Shown here one piece after another: positions 1 through 8,603 of a stretch of 64,000 nt of DNA (its first letter is position 1; the number at the start of each line of letters is the position of its first letter). Origin of the DNA: Methylobacterium sp. J-070 (GTDB taxonomy: Bacteria > Pseudomonadota > Alphaproteobacteria > Rhizobiales > Beijerinckiaceae). A program made the position numbers and the translations under genes. Location of the stretch: assembly GCF_022829385.1 (NCBI RefSeq), contig NZ_JAKSXX010000116.1, positions 62,001 to 126,000 on the forward strand. Direction: 5' to 3'. Below the pieces are notes generated by a model that was given only the letters and a program-made list of their open reading frames with translations, had not been told where the DNA came from and did not search any database.

Positions 1-847
1 CGAGCGCGTAGATCTCCTCGGCATCGAGCACCTGCTCGGTGCTCTCGAAGAGCTGGCCCACGCAGGCCCGGTGCAGCTTCAGCTTCAGCCCGCCGATGCC
101 GAGCGCGCCGAAGGCCTTCTTGCCGTGGCGGTCCTTGGCCTTGTCCATCACGTCGATGCCGCCGATCCCGGTCGGGGGCTGGGCGTTGTAGTCGGCGACG
201 AACTCGATGGCCGGGTCCTGGGCCCAGGCCGCCTCGGGCAGCAGCTCGACGCCGATGGCGCCGGCGGTGAACACGAGGTTCGTGCCCTTCACCAGGGCGA
301 TGCGCGAGGCCTCGTCGGGGGTCGCGGCGGCCTTCACGTTGACCTTGAAGCGCTGGTTGATCTGGTCCGCGGCGGCCTGCGTCTTGTCGAGGGCCCGGCC
401 CGCGATCGTCACCTCGGCGCCCTCGCCCGCGAGGAGCGCGGCCGAGCGCATGCCCACCGGACCGGTGCCCGCCAGCACCACGGCCTTCTTGCCCTGGAGC
501 GAGCCCGCGGCCTTGGCCACCAGCGCGACGCCGGCGGCCGCCGTGGTGTTGGAGCCGTTGGAGTCGAGCATGACCGAGACCCGGAACGGGCCGAAGAACC
601 GCTTCTTGACCGCGGTGAACAGCGCCTCGCCCGCCGCCATGCTGCCGCCGCCGACGAAGATCGCCGTCGACTTCTTCTCGGAGCCGCCGCGGGTGTAGAT
701 CGTGCCGTCGACCAGCGCGCCGACGTTGTCGGGGGTCACGCCGCCGTAGCCAGCGATGTGGTCGGCGCCGCCGTCGTAACCGACCACCGTGTCGAACACG
801 TTCGGCACCGCATCGGTGTCGAACAGGAACAGCAGTTTCTTTGTCAT
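1..847 (-). CDS. mtdA: NADP-dependent methylene-H4MPT/methylene-H4F dehydrogenase MtdA (3' end cut by window)
   Basis: MtdA oxidises methylene-tetrahydromethanopterin or methylene-tetrahydrofolate with NADP in the cytoplasm and links C1 oxidation to the serine cycle of methylotrophs. The protein begins MTKKLLFLFDTDAVPNVFD and contains YDGGADHI, MLDSNGSNTTAAAG, the nucleotide-binding stretch VVLAGTGPVGMRSAALLAGEG and ALGIGGLKLKLHRAC, all of which match M. extorquens MtdA as I remember it. The visible part holds 282 codons; the family is about 288 residues, so only the last few residues lie beyond position 1. The ATG at 845-847 has an AAAGG stretch about 11 bases upstream. It follows hprA on the same strand, which is the order of the known sga-hpr-mtd operon, but a 174-bp repeat element fills most of the gap. 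Confidence 0.95.
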   Translation of the reverse strand, partial: MTKKLLFLFDTDAVPNVFDTVVGYDGGADHIAGYGGVTPDNVGALVDGTIYTRGGSEKKSTAIFVGGGSMAAGEALFTAVKKRFFGPFRVSVMLDSNGSNTTAAAGVALVAKAAGSLQGKKAVVLAGTGPVGMRSAALLAGEGAEVTIAGRALDKTQAAADQINQRFKVNVKAAATPDEASRIALVKGTNLVFTAGAIGVELLPEAAWAQDPAIEFVADYNAQPPTGIGGIDVMDKAKDRHGKKAFGALGIGGLKLKLHRACVGQLFESTEQVLDAEEIYAL

Positions 848-935
848 TTGTTATCGGACCTTTCCGTCGCGCCGGTGGGGCGCCGTCATGGTGTCTTTCC
901 GATCGTGATCGGAGTCAGGGGCGGGATCTGCGCGT

Positions 936-1109
936 CTCCCTCCCCCCTTTGCGGGGGAGGGAGGCCCCCGAAGGGGGTCGGGCGAGGGGTGCGACGGAGC
1001 ATAACGGGGCTGAGCCCTTCATGAAGGCCGTGCTACATCCTGAAGCCGGGCTCCCCTCTCCCGACCCTCGCTGACGCGAAGCCACCCTCCCCCGCAGAGG
1101 GGGGAGGGA
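936..1109. repeat. Intergenic repeat with inverted CCTCCCCC...GGGGGAGG ends, copy 1
   Basis: The element starts with a short palindrome (pyrimidine run, TTTGC loop, GGGGGAGGGA) and ends with another (ccctcccccgcag then aggggggaggg), with about 125 bases between them. A second, diverged copy lies at 29229-29417 inside the DNA ligase gene, and a single end lies at 10094-10119. The copies share the ends and scattered internal blocks (a gcgacgg block, a cccctctcccg block and a gccaccctcccccgc right edge). There is no transposase gene, so it resembles a small non-autonomous or REP/ERIC-like element. It lies in the mtdA-hprA gap and would be carried in the operon transcript. Confidence 0.8.
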
Positions 1110-1120
1110 AAAATAGCGCC

Positions 1121-2062
1121 CTACTCCACCACGTTCTGCGGCTTGCCGGCGACGAACGCCTCGACGTTGTCGACCAGCTGATCGGCGAGGATCTGCATCG
1201 CCTCCTTGCTGGCCCAGGCCACGTGCGGGGTGACGATCAGGTTCGGCAGATCGGCCTCGCACAGGATGTTGCCGTCCTTGGGGGGCTCCTGCGCCACCAC
1301 GTCGAACCCGGCGCCCGCGATGGTGCCGTCCTTGAGCGCGGCGAGCAGGGCCGCCTCGTCCACCAGCCCGCCCCGGGCGGTGTTGATCAGGATGGCGTTC
1401 TTCTTCATCCGCTTGAGCTCGGCGGCCCCGATCATCCCCTTGGTGTCGGGGGTCAGCGGCACGTGCAGCGTGATCACGTCGGACTGCGTCAGGATCGTCT
1501 CGAAATCGACGAGCCCGTCCTGCGGGAACACGTCGTAGGCCAGCACCTTCATGCCCAGCGCCTCGGCCCGCTTGCCGATCGACTTGCCGAGCGCGCCGTA
1601 GCCGACGATGCCGAGCGTCGAGCCGGCGATGTCGTAGATCGGGTAGTCGAAGTAGCAGAACTGCGTGGACTTCGCCCAGTCGCCGCGGCGCACCGAATTG
1701 GCGTACGGCACGATCGCCCGGCGCAGGGCGAACATCAGCCCGACCACGTGCTCCGGCACGGTGTTGAACGCGTAGTTGCGGATGTTGACGACCGTGATCC
1801 CTTGCGCCTTCGCCTGGGCCTTGTCGACCACGTCCGTGCCGGTGGCGGCCACCGCGATCAGCTTCAGGTCGGGCAGCTGCTTCAGCGTCTCGGCCCGCAT
1901 CGGGACCTTGTTGATCAGCGCGATCTCGGCGCCCTGGAGCCGGGACACCGTGTCCTCCGGCGTCCAGGTCGACTCGTGCTCGACGTACTCGTGCGGGAAG
2001 GTGAACGGCCGGACGGTCGCGTCGAGGGACTCACGGTCCAGGAACACGATCTTCTTGGTCAT
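1121..2062 (-). CDS. hprA: Hydroxypyruvate reductase (glycerate dehydrogenase) HprA
   Basis: HprA reduces hydroxypyruvate to D-glycerate with NAD(P)H in the serine cycle. The 313-residue length matches the family. It has the D-2-hydroxyacid dehydrogenase layout: an N-terminal substrate domain, then the Rossmann motif GSTLGIVGYGALGKSIGKRA around residues 147-166. The catalytic Arg lies in INTARGGLVDEAAL, the Glu in GFDVVAQEPP and the His in TPHVAWASKEA near the C-terminus. The start codon at 2060-2062 is preceded by a GAGAGGGGA Shine-Dalgarno stretch. It sits between sgaA upstream and mtdA downstream on the same strand and uses the hydroxypyruvate made by SgaA. Confidence 0.96.
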   Translation of the reverse strand: MTKKIVFLDRESLDATVRPFTFPHEYVEHESTWTPEDTVSRLQGAEIALINKVPMRAETLKQLPDLKLIAVAATGTDVVDKAQAKAQGITVVNIRNYAFNTVPEHVVGLMFALRRAIVPYANSVRRGDWAKSTQFCYFDYPIYDIAGSTLGIVGYGALGKSIGKRAEALGMKVLAYDVFPQDGLVDFETILTQSDVITLHVPLTPDTKGMIGAAELKRMKKNAILINTARGGLVDEAALLAALKDGTIAGAGFDVVAQEPPKDGNILCEADLPNLIVTPHVAWASKEAMQILADQLVDNVEAFVAGKPQNVVE

Positions 2063-2120
2063 GGATCCCCTCTCGGGCGGCGGGCGGTTTCCTCGGGCTT
2101 GTTCGTCTTAGTTGCGCGCC

Positions 2121-2150
2121 GGGGCGGGCCCGGCAACCCGGACCCGCCCC
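2121..2150. other. GC-rich inverted repeat between sgaA and hprA
   Basis: A ggggcgggcccgg arm and a ccggacccgcccc arm with a short loop form a stem of about 13 pairs with one mismatch. It lies in the 103-base gap between the sgaA stop and the hprA start. There is no run of T after it on the minus strand, so it looks more like an RNA processing or stability hairpin within the operon than a terminator. This role is inference. Confidence 0.5.
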
Positions 2151-2165
2151 GACACGGCGCAGCGT

Positions 2166-3374
2166 TCACGCCTTATGCAGCGGATTCTCGCGCAGGTAGC
2201 TGGAGGCGGCGGCGACGCCCGAGCCCGGCGTGACCTTGATGCCGCAATCGAGCATCGCCATCTCGGCGCCCGCGATGGCACCGAGCAGCGACAGCTCGTT
2301 CAGGTCGCCCAGGTGGCCGATGCGGAACACCTTGCCGGCGACTTTCGACAGGCCAGCCCCCAGCGAGAGATTGTAGCGCTCGTAGGCGTGGGTGATCACC
2401 TTGGCGGCGTCGGCGCCCTCCGGCACCACGATCGCCGTGACCGTGTCGGAGTTCCACTTCGGCTCCTTGGCGCAGGGCTTGAGGCCCCAGGCCGCCACCG
2501 CCTGGCGGGTCGCCTCGCCGAGCACGTGATGGCGGTGGTAGATGTTCTCCAGCCCCTCCTCCTTCACGATCGCCAGGGCCTCGCGCAGGCCGTAGAGCAG
2601 CGGCAGGACCGGCGTGTAGGGGAAGTAGCCGGTGGCGTTGGCGGCGAGCTGATCCTTCCAGGCGAAGTAGGCGTGGCCGAGCCGGTCGTTGCGGCCGGTG
2701 CCGCCCTCGGCGATCTTCAGCGCCTTCGGGCTGATGCAGATCAGGCCGAGGCCGGCGGGCAGCATGAAGCCCTTCTGCGAGCCCGCGATGGCGCAGTCGA
2801 CCTTCCACTCGTCCATCTTGAACGGCAGCGAGCCGATCGACGAGATGCCGTCGACGAACAGCAGCGCCGGGTGGCCGGCGGCGTCGATCGCCTTGCGCAC
2901 CGCGGCGATGTCGCTGGTGACGCCCGTGGCGGTCTCGTTGTGGACGACCATCACGGCCTTGATGGCGTGGTCCTTGTCCGCCCGCAGGGCCTCCTCGATC
3001 TTCTGCGGATCGGCGCCGGCGCCCCACTCCTCGTCCTGGACGATCACGTCGAGGCCGAGGCGCTGGGCCATGTCGACCCAGAGGTGGCTGAACTGGCCGT
3101 AGCGGGCAGTCAGCACCTTGTCGCCCCGGCAGAGGGTGTTGGACAGGGCCGATTCCCAGATGCCGGTGCCGGAGGACGGGAACAGGATCACCGTGCCGGC
3201 GGTCGAGCCGAACACCATCTTGGAATCCTGGAGCAGCGGCTTCACGAGCTCGGGGAAGCTCGGCGAGCGGTGGTCCTCGGAGGGCACGTGCATGGCCCGC
3301 AGCACGCGATCCGGGATGTTGGTGGGGCCCGGGATGAACAGGTGATTGCGACCGGGGCGACGGGTAGCGGCCAT
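2166..3374 (-). CDS. sgaA: Serine--glyoxylate aminotransferase SgaA
   Basis: SgaA is a PLP enzyme that moves the amino group of serine to glyoxylate, giving hydroxypyruvate and glycine in the serine cycle. The protein is 402 residues and starts MAATRRPGRNHLFIPGPTN, typical of the class V aminotransferase family (serine-glyoxylate/alanine-glyoxylate). The PLP lysine is in the stretch AIAGSQKGFMLPAG, and FVDGISSIGSLPF is the conserved loop before it. An open frame continues upstream to 3536, but the ATG at 3372-3374 has a perfect GGAGGAA Shine-Dalgarno 5-6 bases away and fits the family start. It is the first gene of the minus-strand run sgaA-hprA-mtdA, so the main promoter should lie in the 458-base gap upstream. 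Confidence 0.96.
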   Translation of the reverse strand: MAATRRPGRNHLFIPGPTNIPDRVLRAMHVPSEDHRSPSFPELVKPLLQDSKMVFGSTAGTVILFPSSGTGIWESALSNTLCRGDKVLTARYGQFSHLWVDMAQRLGLDVIVQDEEWGAGADPQKIEEALRADKDHAIKAVMVVHNETATGVTSDIAAVRKAIDAAGHPALLFVDGISSIGSLPFKMDEWKVDCAIAGSQKGFMLPAGLGLICISPKALKIAEGGTGRNDRLGHAYFAWKDQLAANATGYFPYTPVLPLLYGLREALAIVKEEGLENIYHRHHVLGEATRQAVAAWGLKPCAKEPKWNSDTVTAIVVPEGADAAKVITHAYERYNLSLGAGLSKVAGKVFRIGHLGDLNELSLLGAIAGAEMAMLDCGIKVTPGSGVAAASSYLRENPLHKA

Positions 3375-3832
3375 GATGTTTCCTCCGAAATGTCTGTTGC
3401 GCGCGAGGTTGGACCCGCGCCGGTTTGTCCAAGTGTCCTCGGGAGTCGGTCCGGCGCCGGCGGTCGTGGCTCGCGCCCGCGAACGCCTTCCTGTTCCGTG
3501 AAAGAGGGGGCGCTGCGGAGCGGCAGGCGGCCTCACGCCGCTCGCGTCGCGGCACGCCCCCGCGCACCGGTCGCCTCCGAATTGCCGTCCCGTTCAACGG
3601 CCGCAGGGCCGTCCTCGCCGCCTTCCTGATCTGCGCCCGGCTCGGCGCAGGCCGAGCCGCCAGTTGCTGGTATTATGAGATGGCGCAGCTCGAAAGGAAA
3701 ACCGGAAAAACTTCGGGAACTTGCCAAAAAAATTTTTTGTGCAGCGCAGCGAAGCCGATCTCCGGTTGAGAGGTTGCCCCGCACCGCACGCGTCGCGATG
3801 GCGGCGGCCCGAGGGCGCGTCATCAAACTGAG
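3375..3832. promoter_or_regulatory. Divergent intergenic region, probable serine-cycle operon promoter
   Basis: This 458-base gap separates sgaA (minus) from the metallophosphoesterase gene (plus). Its middle (about 3660-3740) is clearly AT-richer than the surroundings, with an A7T7-like stretch near 3726-3740. On the minus strand a CATAAT hexamer (3672-3677 reversed) could be a -10 box for sgaA, but I see no convincing -35. In M. extorquens the LysR-type regulator QscR controls this promoter; I cannot point to its site here. No gene is supported in the gap. Confidence 0.4.
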
Positions 3833-4699
3833 ATGCGATCGCGTTCAGGCTTCGGCACCGATCAGCCGCCGGGAGAGGGTGCCGTGGCCGAGATTGAGGA
3901 GATGCCGGTCCGTGTGCGGACATTGTTCCTGTCCGACCTGCATCTCGGCACCCGCGGCTGCCAGGCGGGGCTGCTGCTGTCGTTCCTGAAGGATTACGAC
4001 GCCGACACGATCTACCTCGTGGGCGATATCGTGGACGGCTGGCAGCTGCGCTCCGGATGGTACTGGCCGCAGGAGCACAACGACGTCGTCCAGAAGCTGC
4101 TGCGCAAGGTCCGCAAGGGCACGCGGATCGTCTACCTGCCGGGCAACCACGACGAGTTCCTGCGCGACTACGTGGGCACGAATTTCGGCGGCATCGAGCT
4201 CGCCGAGACCGCGATCCACGAGGCGGCCGACGGGAAGCGCTACCTCGTGATCCACGGCGACCAATTCGACATGGTCGTGCGTCACTCGCGCTGGCTCGCC
4301 CATCTCGGCGACGGCGCCTACACGCTTGCGCTGACCCTGAACACGCTGATCAACCGGGCGCGGCGACGCCTCGGCCTGTCGTACTGGTCGCTCTCCGCCT
4401 GGGCGAAGCTGCGGGTGAAGAACGCCGTCAGCTTCATCGGGCGGTTCGAGACCATCCTGGCCGAGGAGGCGCGCCGCCAGGGCGCCGACGGGGTGATCTG
4501 CGGCCACATCCACCATGCGGCGGACCGGCCGATCGGCGAGCTGCGCTACCTCAACACCGGCGACTGGGTGGAATCCTGCACCGGGCTGGCGGAGCATTAC
4601 GACGGCCGGATCGAGGTGCTGCACTACCCGAGCCTCCTGCGCGCCCGGGCGGCCGAGACCGTGCCGGCACCGCTGGCCGGCCGGCGGGCGGTGGCGTGA
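3833..4699 (+). CDS. Metallophosphoesterase, UDP-2,3-diacylglucosamine diphosphatase (LpxH)-like
   Basis: A calcineurin-like phosphoesterase of the COG2908 (LpxH-like) family. The metal-binding motifs are clear: LFLSDLHLGTRG, VGDIVDGWQ, YLPGNHDEFL, VIHGDQFD and GVICGHIHHAA. LpxH acts at the membrane surface in lipid A synthesis, splitting UDP-2,3-diacylglucosamine. Many alphaproteobacteria use LpxI for that step, so this homologue may act on another phospho-substrate. The first ATG is at 3833, but residues 1-23 are unlike the family; ATG 3902 (MPVRVRTLFLSD) gives a 265-residue protein and is a plausible true start. It is followed after 10 bases by a group 4 glycosyltransferase, suggesting a lipid or envelope role. 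Confidence 0.85.
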   Translation: MRSRSGFGTDQPPGEGAVAEIEEMPVRVRTLFLSDLHLGTRGCQAGLLLSFLKDYDADTIYLVGDIVDGWQLRSGWYWPQEHNDVVQKLLRKVRKGTRIVYLPGNHDEFLRDYVGTNFGGIELAETAIHEAADGKRYLVIHGDQFDMVVRHSRWLAHLGDGAYTLALTLNTLINRARRRLGLSYWSLSAWAKLRVKNAVSFIGRFETILAEEARRQGADGVICGHIHHAADRPIGELRYLNTGDWVESCTGLAEHYDGRIEVLHYPSLLRARAAETVPAPLAGRRAVA

Positions 4700-4709
4700 G
4701 GAGTCCCGC

Positions 4710-5756
4710 GTGAAGCTGCTCATCGCCAGCGACGCGTGGCACCCGCAGGTCAACGGGGTGGTGCGCTCCCTGGAGCAGATGGTCCGTCGCGCGCCCGAGC
4801 ACGGCTTCGCGACGACCCTGCTCACGGTGGCGGATTTCCGCTCGCTGCCCCTGCCGGGCTATCCCGAGATCCGCCTGGCCTACGCGGGCCGGGAGCGGGT
4901 GGCGGAGCGCTGGCACGCGGAGCGTCCGAGCCACGTCCACATCGCCACCGAGGGTCCGGTGGGGCTGGCGGTCCGGCGGCACTGCCTCGCCCACGCCCTG
5001 CCCTTCACCACGAGCTACCACACGCGCTTCCCCGAATACCTCGCGGCCCGACTTCCGGTGCCCGAGGCGTGGTCCTACGCCTACCTGCGCCGCTTCCACG
5101 GTGCCGGGCGGGGAACCATGGTCAGCACCGCCTCGCTCCAAAGCGAGCTGGCGGCGCGGGGCTTCGCCCGGCTGATGCGCTGGACCCGCGGGGTCGATAC
5201 CGACCGGTTCCGGCCCGCCGAACCCGGCGCGCCGGTGCCGGCGGAACTCGCCGGCCTGCCCGGGCCGCTGTTCCTGTATGTCGGGCGGCTGGCGGTGGAG
5301 AAGAACGTCGCGGCGTTCCTGAGCCTCGACCTGCCCGGCACGAAGGTCGTGGTCGGCGACGGGCCGGACCGGGGGCGGCTGCAGGCCCTGGCGTCCGGCG
5401 CGACGTTCCTCGGCACCCGCACGGGGGCCGCCCTGGCGGCCGTCTACGCCGCCTGCGACGTCTTCGTGTTCCCGAGCCTCACCGACACGTTCGGGATCGT
5501 GCTCCTGGAGGCCCTGGCCAGCGGCCTGCCGGTGGCGGCCTACCCGGTGCCGGGTCCCAACGACGTGGTCGGGGGCACCCGGGTCGGGATCCTCGACCGG
5601 GACCTGCGCGCCGCGGCGCTCGCCGCCCTCGGCCTGTCCCGCGCGGAATGCCGCGCCGAGGCCCTGCGCTGCGGCTGGGACGTGAGCGCGCGGCAGTTCT
5701 TCGGCAACATCGTCCAGGCCCATGGCGGCGTGCAGGGCGCGCGCGACGCCGCCTGA
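4710..5756 (+). CDS. Group 4 glycosyltransferase (mannosyltransferase-like)
   Basis: A GT-B fold glycosyltransferase of 348 residues. It begins VKLLIASDAWHPQVNGVV, the usual N-terminus of the GT4 family related to GDP-mannose-dependent alpha-mannosyltransferases. Later motifs are TSYHTRFPEYL, TRGVDTDRF, YVGRLAVEKN and the nucleotide-sugar E-x7-E signature in FGIVLLEALASGLPV. The GTG start at 4710 lies 10 bases after the stop of the metallophosphoesterase gene; a longer open frame upstream is a shadow of that gene. The pair is probably co-transcribed and works on a glycolipid or envelope polymer. The exact donor and acceptor cannot be told from sequence. Confidence 0.88.
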   Translation: MKLLIASDAWHPQVNGVVRSLEQMVRRAPEHGFATTLLTVADFRSLPLPGYPEIRLAYAGRERVAERWHAERPSHVHIATEGPVGLAVRRHCLAHALPFTTSYHTRFPEYLAARLPVPEAWSYAYLRRFHGAGRGTMVSTASLQSELAARGFARLMRWTRGVDTDRFRPAEPGAPVPAELAGLPGPLFLYVGRLAVEKNVAAFLSLDLPGTKVVVGDGPDRGRLQALASGATFLGTRTGAALAAVYAACDVFVFPSLTDTFGIVLLEALASGLPVAAYPVPGPNDVVGGTRVGILDRDLRAAALAALGLSRAECRAEALRCGWDVSARQFFGNIVQAHGGVQGARDAA

Positions 5757-5778
5757 CCGGTGACGCCGCCGGCGCGGG

Positions 5779-6417
5779 ATGGCAGAGGACGGCATGCCGC
5801 CCGCCAGGAAGACGCCTCCCGCCCGGATCCCGGCCTTCGATCCGGCCCGCGCCGCCGACTACCCGGCGGCGGTCGGGTGCGACGAGGTCGGGCGGGGCGC
5901 CCTCTGCGGACCCGTGGTCGTGGCGGCGGTCTGGTTCGACCCCGCGGCGATTCCCCCCGCGCTGCTCGGCGCCCTGGACGACAGCAAGCGCCTGCCCGAG
6001 CCGGTCCGCGCCCGGCTGGCGCCGCTGATCCGCACCCACGCCCGCGTCGCCGTGGCGGCGGGCTCGCGGGCGCTGATCGACCGGATCAACATCCGTGCCG
6101 CCACACTCGACGCCATGATGCGCGCCGTCGCCCGGCTCGGGGTCGCCGCGCCGGTGCTGGTGGACGGCCGCGACGCGCTGCCCGGCCTGCCCGGCCGGGC
6201 CGTGATCGGCGGCGACCGGCTGGTCCCGCAGATCGCCGCCGCCTCGATCGTCGCCAAGGTTTTTCGCGATGACCTGATGCGCCGCCTGGCCGAACGGCAT
6301 CCCGGCTACGGCTGGGACCGCAACGTCGGCTACGGCACCGCGATCCACCGGGCCGGCCTGACTACCCTCGGACGGAGCCCGCACCACCGGCTGAGCTTCA
6401 CCCGGGGGTTCGGATGA
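5779..6417 (+). CDS. rnhB: Ribonuclease HII
   Basis: RNase HII cuts the RNA strand of RNA-DNA hybrids and removes single ribonucleotides misincorporated in DNA. The protein has 212 residues. The acidic active site appears as AAVGCDEVGRGALCGPV (Asp, Glu), LDDSKRL (Asp) and VIGGDRLVPQIAAASIVAKV (Asp), in the order of the family, followed by HPGYGWDRNVGYGT and the conserved SPHHRLSF near the end. It starts 22 bases after the glycosyltransferase stop and may share its transcript. Some proteobacterial relatives start closer to the catalytic Asp, so the first 25 or so residues (PPARKTPPARIPAF) are less certain. Confidence 0.93.
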   Translation: MAEDGMPPARKTPPARIPAFDPARAADYPAAVGCDEVGRGALCGPVVVAAVWFDPAAIPPALLGALDDSKRLPEPVRARLAPLIRTHARVAVAAGSRALIDRINIRAATLDAMMRAVARLGVAAPVLVDGRDALPGLPGRAVIGGDRLVPQIAAASIVAKVFRDDLMRRLAERHPGYGWDRNVGYGTAIHRAGLTTLGRSPHHRLSFTRGFG

Positions 6418-6677
6418 GACCACCCGGTCGCCCGAGCGGGCTCGACAGCCCCCGGGTGATGATTAAGGCGCCGCCGTCCGTGCGGGCGCCACGAGACCAT
6501 CCCGTCGGCACCCGATCCGCGCCGTCGCGCGGCCCCGGGGCGCGTTCCTTCGCAGGGGGAGACGGCGGGCGATACCGCAACCGAGGCCTCGACCGGAACC
6601 CGCATCGGGCGGCCCGGACGCCGGTCAGGAACCGCGCGACCACGGCGGTGCGCGGCTCGGTTCGGCGCGGAAGGGCC

Positions 6678-7784
6678 TCAGAAAAGCGCCAGCTGGGCTC
6701 CGGGCTTGCGGAAGGCCTCCCGGTTCAGCGCCATCCGGCCGAACGCGAAGCCGAGGCGGGTTCCGGCGAGCCGGACCCGCTGCCCGATCATCGCCGCGTA
6801 GGGACCCTCGCCGCGGAAGCGGTGGCCGAAGCGGGGATCGTTCTCGCGGCCGCCCCGGGCCTGCGCCAGGAGCCCGAAGGCGCGGTCCTTGCGCTCCGGG
6901 TAGTGCTCGGCGAACCAGTCGGCGACGAGGTCGGCGACCTCGCCCGGCAGCCGCAGCAGGGCGTGGCCGATCCGGCTGGCGCCGCTCTCCCGAGCCCGGG
7001 CCAGGATCGCCTCGATCTCGTGGTCGGTGAGGCCCGGGATGATCGGCGAGAGATTGACCATGACGGGCACGCCGGCGGCGCTCAGGGACCGCATCGCGGC
7101 GAGCCGCTTGTCCGGCCGCGGCGCGCGGGGGTCGAGGCGCCGGGCGAGGCCGGGATCCAGGGTCGGCAGCGAGACCGCGACGAGGACGAGGTTCCGCGCC
7201 GCCATCTCGGCGAGGATGTCGAGGTCGCGCAGGACGAGATCGGATTTCGTGGTGATGCCGACGGGGTGTCGCGCCGCCTGCAGCACCTCCAGCACCGCGC
7301 GGGTGATGCGGTGCTCTCGCTCCACGGGCTGGTAGGGATCGGTGGCGGTGCCGAGCGCGATCGTGTCCGGCCGGTAGCCCGGCGCCGCGAGCTCCCGGGC
7401 CAGCAGCCGGGCCGCGTCCGGCTTGGCGAAGATCCGCGACTCAAAGTCGAGCCCCGGTGACAGCCCGAGCCAGGCATGGGTCGGACGGGCGTAGCAGTAG
7501 ATGCAGCCATGCTCGCAGCCGCGATACGGGTTGATCGACCGGTCGAACGGGATGTCGGGCGAGGTGTTGCGGGCGATGATGCGGTTGGTCCGCTCAGCGG
7601 TGACCCGGGTGCGCAGCGGCATCGGCGCGTCCGGCTCCCAGTCGGCCTCGTGGAACGCCTCGCGACGGGTCGCCTCGTAACGGCCGCTCGGGTTGGCGGT
7701 CGCCCCACGGCCGCGCCGGGCCTCCCGGGGCGCCGCGCTGGCGCCGAGGCGCACCGGTGCAGATTCGTCCCGCAGTTCCACCAT
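6678..7784 (-). CDS. PA0069-family radical SAM protein
   Basis: A 368-residue radical SAM enzyme of the COG1533 group (distant relatives of spore photoproduct lyase). The iron-sulfur motif is visible as YRGCEHGCIYCYARPTHAW (Cys-x3-Cys-x2-Cys) near residue 90, followed by ALGTATDPYQPVER and the second-half motif NLSPIIPGLTDHE. The family's substrate is not known. The open frame runs much further upstream only because the antisense of the permease region is also open; the ATG at 7782-7784 (MVELRDESAPV) gives a family-like length. It is divergent from the small glycosyltransferase-like gene at 7938. Confidence 0.88.
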   Translation of the reverse strand: MVELRDESAPVRLGASAAPREARRGRGATANPSGRYEATRREAFHEADWEPDAPMPLRTRVTAERTNRIIARNTSPDIPFDRSINPYRGCEHGCIYCYARPTHAWLGLSPGLDFESRIFAKPDAARLLARELAAPGYRPDTIALGTATDPYQPVEREHRITRAVLEVLQAARHPVGITTKSDLVLRDLDILAEMAARNLVLVAVSLPTLDPGLARRLDPRAPRPDKRLAAMRSLSAAGVPVMVNLSPIIPGLTDHEIEAILARARESGASRIGHALLRLPGEVADLVADWFAEHYPERKDRAFGLLAQARGGRENDPRFGHRFRGEGPYAAMIGQRVRLAGTRLGFAFGRMALNREAFRKPGAQLALF

Positions 7785-7937
7785 GATGAGTCGGCTCCGT
7801 CCAGGGATTGGAACATAGAGCGAACATATCGGAGGCGGGCGCCTCATTTTCGGGCAGAGCCGACCCGGACGCGGCCCCGGGTCGCGAGAAGGCCGTCGAA
7901 ATCCGCGTCCCCGGTTTACGGCGGCGCAAAATCGGTT

Positions 7938-8468
7938 ATGCGCGCCCTCATGCTTTCCGCGGTGACCTATCTGGCCGATCCGGCCGAGCCGGACGCGATC
8001 GATCGCTTGGCCGACACGCTCAGCGCGCTCGTCTCCGGTGTGGCCGGCGGCCTGATCGGCGATGCCGTGATCGTGGCGCCGGGCGAGACCGAGGCCGTCG
8101 CGGCCGTCGCGGAGGCGACCGGCGCCACGCTGGTGCTTCACCGCGGCGGCGGCCCCTTCGCCGCAGGTGCCGCAGCGGCCCGCCGGGATTGGGTTCTGTG
8201 CCTGGAAGCCGGGGACGTCCCGGCCGAGGGCTGGATCCGCACCCTCGACCGCTTTGTCGGAACCGCCCGGCCGGAGATCGGGCTCGGCCGCCTGCACCGT
8301 CCGGCCGCGGGCTGGCTCGGGCGGGTCCTGGCGCGCTACGAGGTCGTCGCCGGCGCCCGGCAGGCCCGGGCCGGGGACGTGGTGCGGCGGGACGCCCTGC
8401 GGACGGGCGGTCCGTTCACGCCGCGGCTCAAGGTCAAGCCGCTCATCGGCCGGATCGAACGGGCCTGA
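7938..8468 (+). CDS. Small glycosyltransferase-like protein of unknown function
   Basis: A 176-residue protein resembling the N-terminal half of a family 2 glycosyltransferase: after an alternating hydrophobic start there is AVIVAPGETE, then AAAAARRDWVLCLEAGDVPAEGWI, which has the position of the usual DxD region but with the acidic pair spaced as EAGD. I see no complete catalytic domain. The start ATG (MRALMLSAVTYLAD) at 7938 is the first in frame after a plausible promoter gap. It stands alone between a divergent radical SAM gene and the permease. I do not assign a substrate. Confidence 0.65.
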   Translation: MRALMLSAVTYLADPAEPDAIDRLADTLSALVSGVAGGLIGDAVIVAPGETEAVAAVAEATGATLVLHRGGGPFAAGAAAARRDWVLCLEAGDVPAEGWIRTLDRFVGTARPEIGLGRLHRPAAGWLGRVLARYEVVAGARQARAGDVVRRDALRTGGPFTPRLKVKPLIGRIERA

Positions 8469-8603
8469 ACGGCGCGAAAAGGCGGCTGCACTTCGATTTG
8501 TTCGTACAAAGCTCCGCCGTCCCTGGCGTGATGGCCGAAAACTTGCTGAATTAACCTCAACGGTGGAGCGCCGGCACGGTCGCGCCGTGGGGAGGATCAC
8601 CCG

